From NCBI GenBank assembly GCA_020442465.1, contig JAGRJY010000041.1, positions 39,155 through 103,154 on the forward strand: a stretch of 64,000 nucleotides of DNA, in the 5' to 3' direction. The DNA comes from Lysobacterales bacterium (GTDB lineage Bacteria > Pseudomonadota > Gammaproteobacteria > Xanthomonadales > Xanthomonadaceae). Shown in pieces: positions 1 to 8,889 of this stretch (within the stretch, counting starts at the first letter, position 1; each line of letters begins with the position of its first letter). The notes under the pieces are model-generated. The model did not search any database and had not been told where the DNA came from. It saw nothing but the letters and a program-made list of their open reading frames with translations. The position numbers and the translations under genes are program-made.

Positions 1-2299
1 GCCACATGACGCCGTTGTCCTGCTCGATCGGCAGGCCTCGGGCGAATCCGTTGTCGCGATACTGCCAGTCGATCGCGTTGAACCAGTCGCCGGAGTCATA
101 GCTGTTGCGGTCGAGCGACTTGCTGCGCAGGATGTCCTGGCCGGCGTGGAAATAAGCCACACCCTGGCTGAAGGCGACCAGCGCCGCGCCGAGCATCTGC
201 GCACGCACACGGTGCTCCATGCCGACGCCCTGCGGCAGCTTGTAGACGTTGATATCGAACAGGGTCGGGTTGTCGTGGTTCTCGACATAGTTGACCACCT
301 CGCCGGGCTGCTCGGCATAACCAGCCGGTTGGCCGGCGTAGTCGATCAGGTTGGATTCGACCGTCGTACCGAAGCGATTCGGTATCGGCATGGCGCGGAT
401 CGTGCCGGCCAGGGCGATGCGCAGCAGGTCCATCCCACGCAGCAGGTCATCGCGGGTGAAGCGGCCCGCGGCGCGGGCATTCGGGGCGAGGAACAGTCCG
501 TTCAGCACCCCCTGGTTGATCAGCACCGACTCACCACTGTCGCAGCAGCCGCCGCCACGCGCGGCATCGCGCCCGCGATCGCTGAAGGTGGCGATGCCGC
601 TGCCACCGAGCGAGAGCTGCGAGGCCTGTTCGAAGCGCGCGCCGTTGGCCACCTCGCCGAAGTTCCAGCCTTCACCCAACAGGTGGACATGGCGGCCTGC
701 CTCGGCGTCGACAGCCGCCTGCAGTCGCTGCATGGCTTCTCGCGGCTGATGTCCCATGAGGTCGAAGCGGAACGAGTCGATCGCATAGTGGCGTACCCAA
801 TGCACGGTCGAGTCGATCATCAGCTTCGCCATCATCCGATGCTCGGTTGCGGTGTTGGCGCAGCAGGTCGAGTTGGTGACGCCGCCGCGGTTGTCGAGGC
901 GGTGGTAGTAGACCGGCACGATGCGGTCGAGGATCGAAGGCGGGTAGGCGCCTGACGCGCTCATGTGGTTGTAGACCACATCCATGCCCACGCGCAGGCC
1001 CAGCGCGTGCAGGCTCTGCACCATCGCGCGGAATTCCCTGACGCGCACGGCGCCGTCCTGGGCGTCGGTCGAGTAGCTGCCCTCGGGCGCGTTGAAGTGC
1101 GCCGGGTCATAGCCCCAGTTGAAGCAGTCAGCCTGCTTCTGTGCCGCGACGGCAGCCTGTTGGGCGGTGTCGCTCGGGCCGCCCTTTGGTACGACGCCCA
1201 CGCATCCGATCTCGGGGACGGTGGCAAAGTCGAAGGCCGGAAGCAGATGCAGGTCGGTGATGCCGGCGCGCGCCAGCCGGCGCAGGTGGCGCATGCCATC
1301 GCTGTCCTGCTCGGTGAACGCGAGGTAGCTGCCGCGATGCGCCGCCGACACGCTGCGGTCGCCCGCCGAGAAATCGCGCACGTGCAGCTCGTAGATCGCG
1401 AGGTCGGTGTTCCGCAGTGGCGTAGCCGGGCGTGCATGCGTGGTCCAGCCCTCGGGTGTGACTTCCGCATGCGCGGGGTCGACCACCATGCTGCGTGCGC
1501 CGTTGGCGCTGAGGCTGACGCTGTACGGGTCGGTGACGCGTTGCCGCACGCGACCGATGCCGGGCTGGAACACCTCGACCAGATAGCGGTAATAGCTGCC
1601 GTGCTGCGCGGCATCCGTCGACACGCTGTAGATGCCGGAGTCGTCATCGCGCTGCAGCGACAGCCGGGCGACCGCCGGCGCAGTGGGATTGGGGTACACA
1701 CACAGATCCACCGCGTGCGCGCACGGCGCCCACAGCGCGAACTGCACGTTGTCGCCCTGCACGCTGGCGCCCAGCGCGGCAGGCTCGGCCGCCGCCGCGT
1801 AGCGCGCATCCAGCGCGGCGGCAGGCTGCACGCGCGTCGCGTCGGCGACCCGCCCCTGGGCATCCTCGCGCACCAGCACCAGCTCCCCGATCAGCAGTTC
1901 GTCGATGGATGCAGCGTTCGCGTCGACGAGCTCGAGCAAGGAGCCGGCTCCCATGTATGCGAAGCGTTGGACCTCTTCGGCGCTGAGACCGCCCGAGGCG
2001 GCACGCAACGGCAGACGACGGTCGGCGCCCTGCACGGTCTGGCCCGTCTGCGTGCGCATGCCGCCGGCGACGGCGTGATAGAGCGCCAGCGTCGAGCCTT
2101 GCGTGGTGCCGGTCCACAGCAGACGCGTGGTGTCGACCCACGCTGCGCGCGCGTCGAGCGCAGGCGCCGCAGCGCTGAGCAGGTCGAAGGGAGGCGCGGC
2201 ATCGCAGACGGCGGTGTCCCCGCCCTGTGCACACAGCGTCGAGGCATGCGCCAGGCACGACATGGCCAGGCCGATGGCCCAGGCGCGGCTTACGCTCAT
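1..2299 (-). CDS. pulA: secreted pullulanase-type GH13 alpha-1,6-glucosidase (C-terminus beyond the window)
   Basis: Debranching enzyme that hydrolyses alpha-1,6 bonds in pullulan, amylopectin or branched maltodextrins, probably in the periplasm or outside the cell. The frame is open from an ATG at 2299 to the left window edge, giving 766 residues and no stop. Residues 1-25 form a signal peptide ending near LCAQG. An N-terminal CBM48-like region precedes a GH13 barrel carrying the pullulanase signature FNWGYDP. Region I is DVVYNH from D440, the nucleophile is D513 in FRFDL, the acid/base is E543 in GEGWNF, and VENHDN is region IV. It is divergent from the halogenase gene, with a palindromic operator candidate 75 bp upstream of its start. 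The family assignment is secure; substrate preference is inferred. Confidence 0.93.
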   Translation of the reverse strand, partial: MSVSRAWAIGLAMSCLAHASTLCAQGGDTAVCDAAPPFDLLSAAAPALDARAAWVDTTRLLWTGTTQGSTLALYHAVAGGMRTQTGQTVQGADRRLPLRAASGGLSAEEVQRFAYMGAGSLLELVDANAASIDELLIGELVLVREDAQGRVADATRVQPAAALDARYAAAAEPAALGASVQGDNVQFALWAPCAHAVDLCVYPNPTAPAVARLSLQRDDDSGIYSVSTDAAQHGSYYRYLVEVFQPGIGRVRQRVTDPYSVSLSANGARSMVVDPAHAEVTPEGWTTHARPATPLRNTDLAIYELHVRDFSAGDRSVSAAHRGSYLAFTEQDSDGMRHLRRLARAGITDLHLLPAFDFATVPEIGCVGVVPKGGPSDTAQQAAVAAQKQADCFNWGYDPAHFNAPEGSYSTDAQDGAVRVREFRAMVQSLHALGLRVGMDVVYNHMSASGAYPPSILDRIVPVYYHRLDNRGGVTNSTCCANTATEHRMMAKLMIDSTVHWVRHYAIDSFRFDLMGHQPREAMQRLQAAVDAEAGRHVHLLGEGWNFGEVANGARFEQASQLSLGGSGIATFSDRGRDAARGGGCCDSGESVLINQGVLNGLFLAPNARAAGRFTRDDLLRGMDLLRIALAGTIRAMPIPNRFGTTVESNLIDYAGQPAGYAEQPGEVVNYVENHDNPTLFDINVYKLPQGVGMEHRVRAQMLGAALVAFSQGVAYFHAGQDILRSKSLDRNSYDSGDWFNAIDWQYRDNGFARGLPIEQDNGVMW

Positions 2300-2373
2300 C
2301 CGATCCCTCCCGATGCGGAACAGCCAATGCGGAACAGCCCGATGGTAGGGCCTGTCGCAGCGATTCCGCTGCT

Positions 2374-2385
2374 GCATACGTATGC
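2374..2385. promoter_or_regulatory. perfect 12-bp palindrome, candidate LacI-family operator (site 1)
   Basis: GCATACGTATGC reads identically on both strands. It lies in the divergent gap between the pullulanase (start 2299) and halogenase (start 2489) genes. The same ACGT-centred motif recurs at 16183 and 35863, with a weaker form at 22520, each next to a carbohydrate gene. LacI-family regulators typically bind such CG-centred palindromes; the likely regulator is encoded at 26276-27322. Binding is inferred. Confidence 0.6.
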
Positions 2386-2488
2386 GCGCGGGACAGGGCG
2401 ATCGCGCGCCTTGGCGGGGTGGCCTCGCTGCGGCCATCCGATAAGATGCGGCTCGACCCAGCCCCACCACTCGGAGCGGAAACGAGGC

Positions 2489-4003
2489 ATGAGCGAAGAC
2501 GCCATCAGCAAGGTCGTGATCGTCGGCGGCGGCACGGCCGGCTGGATGACCGCCGCCGCATTCGGTCGTCTGTTCGCCGGCAAGCTCGATGTCCGGCTGG
2601 TCGAGTCGGAGGCGATCGGCACGGTCGGCGTGGGCGAGGCGACCATTCCGCCGATTCGCCGCTTCAACGGCGTGTTGGGCATCGACGAGAACGAGTTCAT
2701 TCGGGCCAGTCAGGGCACCTTCAAGCTCGGTATCGAGTTCAAGGACTGGCTGCGCGAAGGGCATAGCTACATCCACGCCTTCGGCAACATCGGCGGGCGC
2801 GATCTGGGTCTGGTGCAGTTCTATCACTACTGGGTGCGCCAGCACCGGCTTGGCCTCGCGGGCGAGATGGACGAGTACGCGTTCAACTGCGTGGCCGCGC
2901 GGCAGAACCGCTTCATGCGTTCGGCGAACATCCAGAACTCGCCGCTGTCCGACATCGCCTACGCCTTTCACTTCGATGCCGGCCTGTACGCGAAGTTCCT
3001 GCGCGGCTTCGCCGAGGCGCGCGGCGTGCGACGCACCGAGGGCAAGGTCGCCAGCGTGCAGCAGGACGGCGAGTCCGGCGACATCGTGTCGATCACCATG
3101 GAGAGCGGCGAGGTCATCGAGGGAGACTTCTTCGTCGACTGTTCGGGCTTCCGCGGCCTGTTGATCGAGCAGACCCTGAAGACCGGCTACCACGACTGGA
3201 CGCACTGGCTGCCCTGCGATCGCGCGATGGCGGTGCCCTGCCAGTCTGTGTCGCCGCTGACGCCGTACACCCGCTCGACGGCGCGTTCGGCCGGGTGGCA
3301 ATGGCGCATTCCGCTGCAGCACCGGATCGGCAACGGCATGGTGTACTGCAGCGAGTTCATGTCGGACGACGAGGCAGCCGGTACGCTGCTTGCGAACCTG
3401 GACGGCGAGCCACTGGCCGATCCGCGTCCGCTTCGCTTCGTCACCGGCATGCGCAAGCAGTTCTGGCACCGCAACTGCGTCGCCATCGGGTTGGCCAGCG
3501 GATTCATGGAGCCGCTGGAGTCGACCAGCATCCACTTCATCCAGTCGAGCATCACCTTGCTCGTCGCCTGCTTCCCCAATACGCGGAACGACCGCGCGAT
3601 GATCGACGAGTACAACCGCCAGGTGCAGTTCGAGTTCGAGCGCTCGCGCGACTTCCTCGTGCTGCACTACATGGCGAACGAGCGCAGCGAACCGTTCTGG
3701 CAGCGTTGTCGCGAGATGTCGATCCCCGACACGCTGCGCGCGAAGATCGAACTGTTCCGCGAGAACGGGCGCTGCTTCCGCGAGTCGGACGAGCTGTTCA
3801 TGATCCCGAGCTGGGTGCAGGTGATGGTGGGGCAGGGCATCGTGCCCCGGCGCTACCACCCGATGGTCGACCTGCAGTCGCCGGAAGAGATCCAGCGCAT
3901 GGTCGAAGGGGTGCGCCACGTGCTCGCCCGCTCAGCGGAAGTCATGCCCGACCATGCCGAGTACATTGCGAAGAACTGCCAGGCACCGCCGCTGCCGATG
4001 TAG
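2489..4003 (+). CDS. tryptophan-halogenase-family flavoprotein
   Basis: Member of the flavin-dependent tryptophan halogenase family (PF04820), 504 aa. A Rossmann motif GGGTAGWM at residues 13-20 binds FAD. K79, in TFKLGI, is at the same position as the catalytic lysine of PrnA. The family motif WQWRIP is present, and MEPLESTSI carries the Glu/Ser pair of the active site. All the residues expected for FADH2-dependent halogenation are therefore visible, but the substrate is unknown; no flavin reductase or indole-pathway gene is nearby. Homologues are common beside TonB receptors in sugar loci of Xanthomonadales and Caulobacter. The start follows a purine-rich stretch (ggagcggaaacgagg). It probably shares the 2374 operator with the divergent pullulanase gene. 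Confidence 0.88.
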   Translation: MSEDAISKVVIVGGGTAGWMTAAAFGRLFAGKLDVRLVESEAIGTVGVGEATIPPIRRFNGVLGIDENEFIRASQGTFKLGIEFKDWLREGHSYIHAFGNIGGRDLGLVQFYHYWVRQHRLGLAGEMDEYAFNCVAARQNRFMRSANIQNSPLSDIAYAFHFDAGLYAKFLRGFAEARGVRRTEGKVASVQQDGESGDIVSITMESGEVIEGDFFVDCSGFRGLLIEQTLKTGYHDWTHWLPCDRAMAVPCQSVSPLTPYTRSTARSAGWQWRIPLQHRIGNGMVYCSEFMSDDEAAGTLLANLDGEPLADPRPLRFVTGMRKQFWHRNCVAIGLASGFMEPLESTSIHFIQSSITLLVACFPNTRNDRAMIDEYNRQVQFEFERSRDFLVLHYMANERSEPFWQRCREMSIPDTLRAKIELFRENGRCFRESDELFMIPSWVQVMVGQGIVPRRYHPMVDLQSPEEIQRMVEGVRHVLARSAEVMPDHAEYIAKNCQAPPLPM

Positions 4004-4394
4004 TTGGAATGCGTTCGTGTTCGTGCATCCCGGGATCCGTGCCGGAGGCGGCGATCCGCCCGGCCAGCGGCGCGCGCAGTGAAGGTGACCCGGCAGACCC
4101 TTGGGCCCGAAGCGATACGAGGCCGATCGTCCACCTCCGTCGGGCTCGAAGGCGTCGCGCCGGAGCGTCCCGGTGGTGAGACGCCATCCGGATCGACGCG
4201 GGCACGGGCGCCTGGCTGGTCCTTGACGTGCCCGGTTCACACCGGACTTGGACTGATACGAGCCGGGGCTTTTTCGCAGCGGGAAGTCAGGCATGATTCC
4301 GCATGCATTCGGGCGCGGGTCGGGTCGGTAGCCTGGCGGTGACTCCAGAACCTCCGCGGACCCATGCCGGTCCACCATCCTGAGGAATCGTTCG
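4004..4394. other. 391-bp intergenic stretch
   Basis: No convincing gene on either strand. A CCGGGGC followed by five T near 4264-4275 could end the halogenase transcript, but the matching arm is short. I see no clear promoter. Confidence 0.4.
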
Positions 4395-5342
4395 ATGTCG
4401 TACCTGCGCGGTGTGGTGTTCACCCTGGGTTTTCTGGCTGCGCCGCTGTCGGCCGCCAATCGGGTCGTCGTGCCTGCAGAGTTCGTGCACGATCAGGTGT
4501 GGGTGACGCCGACACTGAATGGTGAACGGCTGCGGTTCTTCACCGACACCGGCGGCGGTTGGAACGCGATCGGTGCGCAGCTGGTGAAACGTCTGGAGAT
4601 GCCGGTCGAAACAGGCGGCGAAGTCGAACTGGTCGCCTGGCCCGCGTTCGACCCACGGCAATCGATCCCTGCTGCGCCGGCGTACTTCATGGGCGGCCGG
4701 CTGGCCGTTGCCCCGAATGAGCACATGCATGGTCGCGACGGGTTCCTCGGCGGTCGCTGGTTCGCGGACGGCGTGTGGGCGTTCGACTACCCCAAGGCGA
4801 GTCTCGACCGCGTCCAGGGGTTCGAGGGTGACGCCGCGCATCCGCACCGGGCGCCCCTGGGCTTCCAGACCAACGATGCGGGAGCACGCACCACGCACTT
4901 CCCCAGCATCGATGTCGTCGTCGATGGCGAGACCCTGCCGATGCTCTACGACAGCGGTGCCACCGCGACCACTACCGAATCCTCGGCGCCGGTATTCGGT
5001 GTGGCCGTCGGTACCGACATCGGCACCAGCTTCATCGAGCATGCGGTGTTCGAGCGCTGGCGCGCGGCGCATCCCGAGTGGCGCGTGATCGAGTCTGCCG
5101 ATCAGAAGGGGCCGCAACAGCGGCGCATGATCCAGGTCGCGAGCGTGACTGTCGCGGGTCTGAGCACCGGCCCGGTATGGTTCGCCGAACAGCCGGAAGG
5201 CGCCTTCCAGCAGTACATGGCCGGAATGATGGACCGCCCAACCTGGGGCGCGCTCGGCGGCTCGGCGCTCAAGTACTTCCGCGTGGTGATCGACTATCCG
5301 GGAGCGGCGGCCTATTTCGAGGCGGCGACCGCGTCCCCGTGA
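4395..5342 (+). CDS. secreted retropepsin/pepsin-like aspartyl protease homologue
   Basis: Predicted exported protein of 315 aa. Residues 1-20 form a short signal peptide ending AAPLSA. Two aspartyl-protease signatures are visible: FTDTGGG around residue 39, and LYDSGATA around residue 184. The D-T/S-G triads in two halves of one chain suggest a bilobal, pepsin-like arrangement rather than a dimeric retropepsin. The usual hydrophobic second motif is not obvious, so catalytic activity is uncertain. A GAGGA ribosome-binding site lies 8 nt before the ATG. The gene follows the halogenase by 391 bp and is convergent with the kinase gene, so no operon link is evident. Confidence 0.6.
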   Translation: MSYLRGVVFTLGFLAAPLSAANRVVVPAEFVHDQVWVTPTLNGERLRFFTDTGGGWNAIGAQLVKRLEMPVETGGEVELVAWPAFDPRQSIPAAPAYFMGGRLAVAPNEHMHGRDGFLGGRWFADGVWAFDYPKASLDRVQGFEGDAAHPHRAPLGFQTNDAGARTTHFPSIDVVVDGETLPMLYDSGATATTTESSAPVFGVAVGTDIGTSFIEHAVFERWRAAHPEWRVIESADQKGPQQRRMIQVASVTVAGLSTGPVWFAEQPEGAFQQYMAGMMDRPTWGALGGSALKYFRVVIDYPGAAAYFEAATASP

Positions 5343-5411
5343 CTGGGCGCGCGCCATGCATTCGTTGCGTGGCGTGACCGCGTGGTGGTTTCGCCGCAGC
5401 CGTGCCGGTGA

Positions 5412-8177
5412 CTACGGCGCCGGACCCGCCTGGACAAGCCTGGCCTGCAGCGACTTCCAGAGCGTTCGCGCCGGTGCCTGCGGCACCAGGCCTGCATCGA
5501 GGACGGCCTCGCCACGCGCCAGGGCTTCGCGCGCGAGGTCGGCTTGTCCGATGCGCATGGCCAGATCGGCCAGGTGCAGTTCGGTCAGGGCGGCCCGCAT
5601 CGAGTTCGCCCCCTGGTACTCGCGCAGCGACTGCGCCATCTTCGTCATCCGCTCGATATCGTCCGCGTCACCCCCGCTGGAGGCGAGCAGCCAGGCGAAG
5701 CGCATGGTGCGCGTGACCTGCGAGGCGCCTTGCTGGTTGAAGCGCTCGTAGCGATCAATCAACCAGGCACGATCCGGATCGGCGCTCAGCCCTTCGACCA
5801 CGGCACGGCTGTCGTCTGCCTCCGGGTGCGCTTCGCCCAGCAAGTTGCGACGTCGTTCGAAAACATCATGCGCACAGGCGCGCGCCTCGACCAGCTTGTT
5901 CTGCGCGGTCAGCACGCGGCAGAGGTTGTGTGCCGCACGCAGGGTATTGAGATGTTCCGTGCCGTACAGCTGCTCGCGCAGTTGCACCGATGTGCGTATG
6001 TCGCGTTCGGCCCCTTCAAGGTCGCCTCGCAGCTCCCGCAGCGCGCCGAGGTTGTTCAGCAGTATCGCTGCGTCCGCGGAGTTCGGGTCGACACGGCGGG
6101 TGATCTCCAGAGCTTCGAGGTAGTGCGCCTGCGCCTGGGCCAGGTTGCCTTGGCCATGCAGGTGGAAGGCGAGCTCGTTGAGCGCAGTGGCCGTTTCCAG
6201 GCTTCGGTCGCCGTGCGCTTTGCGGCGTCCTTCGACCGCGCGCTGCAGCCACTCGATGGCCTGGTCGTAGTCTCCGGAGCTCCCCAGTGCCTGACCCAAC
6301 ACCATCATGGTGAGCAAGGTGCGTGGGTCGTCGGCCCCGTAGAACGACGTCTTGTCTTCGATCGCTTGCCGAAACCGACGAATGGCGAGATCCAGATCGC
6401 CACGCTTCTGGGCGACCCGACCCATGTTGTGGCGCGACGATGCCAGCGCCTCCAGATCGGGAGGCTGCTGTGCGGCGAAAATGGCTTCCGCGCGAAGAAA
6501 CGACGCTTCGGCTTCGACGTCGCGGTCTTGATCCTGCAACGCCACGCCCAGCGAATTCAATGCGTGGCCCACCGCCGGGGCATCGGGGCCCAGACTCGCC
6601 TCTCGCAACGCCAATGCCTGCCGCGCGGAAGCTTCCGCCTCGACATTGTCTTTCTGTCTTGTCAGCGACCGGGCGCGCTCATGCAGCAGTTCAGCCCGCA
6701 TCAGTGGATCGGGTGGTTGAGCGGCCAGGCCGGCGTCGAACTGCGACACGGCGGCCGCGGGATCGCCGATTCCGGCAAGCAGCACGCCCATGGTGAGACG
6801 CAGCTGGGCATCGATGCCGGCATCGCCACTGCGGTGCGTGGTCAGGCGCTCGGCGCCGCGTTCGAGCAGCGCACGGGCGCTGACGTCGGCGTTGCGGGCG
6901 ACGCGCGGGTCGGCACCGCTGAACAGGTCGGTCATCAGATCGGCTACCGCTTGCGCGGTACGGGCCTTCTGCTGCGCCTCCTGCTCTGCGACAAGCGCGC
7001 GCTGCAGCGACGACTGCAGCTGCACGATGAAGAACGCCGTCGCGACGACGGCGACGGCTGCAACCGAGACACCCCATCGATGTCGGCGCAGCCACTTGCG
7101 GCTGCGATAGCGGACGGTGTCAGGCATGGCCTGGACCTGCAGCCCGTGCTGCCATCGCTCGATATCGGCGGCCAGATCGGCCGCGGACCGATAGCGGCGT
7201 TCGGGCTCTTCGCGCAGAGCCATGGCGACAATGCGGTCGAGCTCGACGTTGATCGCGTCCGCGCCGCGGCGGACCCAGGGCACGTTGGATGCACGCGCGA
7301 CTTCGCCAGGGCGCGTTCTCGGCGCTTGCTCGTTCTCGACCCGGGACGGCTCGCCACACAGCAGTTCGAACAGCAGCAAACCGAGCGCATGGACGTCGGT
7401 CGCCACGGTGACCGGCCGCCCGGCAATCTGCTCCGGTGCAGCGTAGGTCGGTGTATAGACGCGCGTGGACGTGACCCGGTTGGCATCTTCGGCGTCGAGC
7501 AACTTGGCGATGCCGAAGTCGAGGAGGACCGGACTGTCGTCGCCGCGCACCAGCAGGTTTGCGGGTTTCAGATCGCGGTGCACAACCAGATTGGCGTGCG
7601 CGTGATCCACCGCCCGCGCCAGCGCCACGATCAGGTCCAGTCGCTGCTGCAGACTGGGCTGGCGTTTTTCCAGCCAGCTGGCGAGCGACTGGCCTTCGAC
7701 GTACTCCATGACCAGATAGGGCTGGCCCGCGACCGTGCCCGCATCGAGGAAGCGCGCGATGTTGGGGTGCTGCAGGCTCGCCAGCACGTTTCGCTCGCGC
7801 TGGAACAGGTCGTTCGCCGCAGCTTCTCCGCTGCCACGCACCAGCTTCAGCGCCACCTGTTGCCGTACGCCGTCGGCATCGCGCTCGGCCAGATAGACCC
7901 AGCCCATGCCGCCAACGCCGAGCAGGTGCAGCAGGCGGTAGGGGCCGAGCTGCCCGTGCGCGGGTGGTGCGCCGTCGAGGCTGCGCAGGAGACGCTCGGC
8001 CACCGGGTCGTCGGCTTCGCCGGACGTCCCACCTGTCGGCAAAAGCTTGCGCAGCTCCTCCGCCAGTTCGGGGTACTGCGCATCGAGCTCCGTCAGCGCC
8101 ATATGGCGCTGCTCGGCTGTCATCTCGATCAGCCGATCGAAGCTTTCGCGTAGCCCGGGCGCGGTACCGTTGCTCAC
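5412..8177 (-). CDS. membrane Ser/Thr protein kinase with C-terminal TPR domain
   Basis: Bacterial Hanks-type kinase of 921 aa. The kinase domain spans about residues 80-340: glycine loop GVGGMG at 87-92, ATP-binding K111, HRDLKPAN starting at 200, DFG at 220-222 and APEQ near 248. A single membrane helix follows at about 366-387 after a basic stretch, then an extracytoplasmic region of about 480 residues made of TPR repeats (roughly 440-890). The start is GTG, lying inside the TGA stop of the upstream sigma-factor gene, so the two are almost certainly translationally coupled. Sigma/kinase pairs of this type are common in Lysobacterales. The kinase may sense protein partners in the periplasm through its TPRs and control the sigma factor; that is inference. 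Confidence 0.9.
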   Translation of the reverse strand: MSNGTAPGLRESFDRLIEMTAEQRHMALTELDAQYPELAEELRKLLPTGGTSGEADDPVAERLLRSLDGAPPAHGQLGPYRLLHLLGVGGMGWVYLAERDADGVRQQVALKLVRGSGEAAANDLFQRERNVLASLQHPNIARFLDAGTVAGQPYLVMEYVEGQSLASWLEKRQPSLQQRLDLIVALARAVDHAHANLVVHRDLKPANLLVRGDDSPVLLDFGIAKLLDAEDANRVTSTRVYTPTYAAPEQIAGRPVTVATDVHALGLLLFELLCGEPSRVENEQAPRTRPGEVARASNVPWVRRGADAINVELDRIVAMALREEPERRYRSAADLAADIERWQHGLQVQAMPDTVRYRSRKWLRRHRWGVSVAAVAVVATAFFIVQLQSSLQRALVAEQEAQQKARTAQAVADLMTDLFSGADPRVARNADVSARALLERGAERLTTHRSGDAGIDAQLRLTMGVLLAGIGDPAAAVSQFDAGLAAQPPDPLMRAELLHERARSLTRQKDNVEAEASARQALALREASLGPDAPAVGHALNSLGVALQDQDRDVEAEASFLRAEAIFAAQQPPDLEALASSRHNMGRVAQKRGDLDLAIRRFRQAIEDKTSFYGADDPRTLLTMMVLGQALGSSGDYDQAIEWLQRAVEGRRKAHGDRSLETATALNELAFHLHGQGNLAQAQAHYLEALEITRRVDPNSADAAILLNNLGALRELRGDLEGAERDIRTSVQLREQLYGTEHLNTLRAAHNLCRVLTAQNKLVEARACAHDVFERRRNLLGEAHPEADDSRAVVEGLSADPDRAWLIDRYERFNQQGASQVTRTMRFAWLLASSGGDADDIERMTKMAQSLREYQGANSMRAALTELHLADLAMRIGQADLAREALARGEAVLDAGLVPQAPARTLWKSLQARLVQAGPAP

Positions 8178-8725
8178 TCGCTCAGGGCCTGACGCAGCCA
8201 GGCCTGGCCGAAGCGCAGGGCGCGGAACACGCTGGAGACCGAACAGTCGAGCGCCTCGGCGACCTCTTCACGGTTCAGTCCGCCGAAATAGGTCAACTCG
8301 ACGACCTTTGCCGCATCGGCATCCAACTCTTCCAGGCGCTCCAAGGCCTGATGCAGTTCAAGAATGCCGAGATCGGCATCGGGGTCGACCAGTTCCTCAC
8401 CCAGGGTCACCTGCACGAAGTCGCCACCGCGCCGCTGTGACTGCCGGGCGCGGGCCTGGTCAACCAGCACGCTGCGCATGTGCAGCGCCGCGAAGGCAAA
8501 GAAGTGCGCGCGGTCGCGCCAATCCACGTCGCCGCCGAGCAGGCGCAGCATCGCCTCGTTCACCAGAGCGGTGGGTTGCAGGGTGACTTGCCGCTCGCTG
8601 CGCAGACGCACCGCAGCGAGCTCGCGCAGCTGTCCCTGGACCAGAACAGCCAGCTCATCGAGGGCCGCCCGATCGCCGGCTTTCCAGCGCTGCAGACATT
8701 GGGTGATGTCGAGCGGAGATCGCAT
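8174..8725 (-). CDS. ECF-type RNA polymerase sigma factor (Sigma70_ECF/TPR-kinase-associated type)
   Basis: 183-aa alternative sigma factor. The sigma-2 region covers about residues 20-100 (PTALVNEAMLRL, then FFAFAALHMR). The sigma-4 helix-turn-helix is near 135-180, with ELTYFGGLNREEVAEAL and SVSSVFRALR. The PTALVNEAYLRL-like motif is characteristic of the PF07638 subgroup, which is usually linked to Ser/Thr kinases instead of classical anti-sigma factors. It overlaps the kinase gene by four bases and precedes it. The divergent neighbour at 8890 encodes a large secreted repeat protein and is an obvious candidate target. No Shine-Dalgarno sequence is evident before the ATG. Confidence 0.88.
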   Translation of the reverse strand: MRSPLDITQCLQRWKAGDRAALDELAVLVQGQLRELAAVRLRSERQVTLQPTALVNEAMLRLLGGDVDWRDRAHFFAFAALHMRSVLVDQARARQSQRRGGDFVQVTLGEELVDPDADLGILELHQALERLEELDADAAKVVELTYFGGLNREEVAEALDCSVSSVFRALRFGQAWLRQALSE

Positions 8726-8889
8726 GGATCGTGCCGAAGATGGCTCTGGAAGGAGGGTGTAACCAGCAGTCTAGCCCGACTGGCGGGAAGATCGGGGCCA
8801 GCGCCTGAGCGCGACTCCCGATTTCTTGACCGGTTTTCGCGCGGACTTGCGCTTGGCGTCAGAGAACCCCTCCTGACCGGGAACACGCC

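Noticed and set aside
961..1863. Minus-strand 300-codon frame overlapping the pullulanase
   Set aside because: It is an alternate frame with no domain. The true pullulanase frame contains all GH13 motifs and runs off the window.
965..2488. Upstream in-frame extension of the halogenase gene
   Set aside because: It runs antisense through the pullulanase gene. The Rossmann motif begins 13 residues after the ATG at 2489, as in the family.
5544..8153. An 869-codon open frame antisense to the Ser/Thr kinase
   Set aside because: Low-complexity translation with no motif; the sense strand has a complete kinase and TPR domain.
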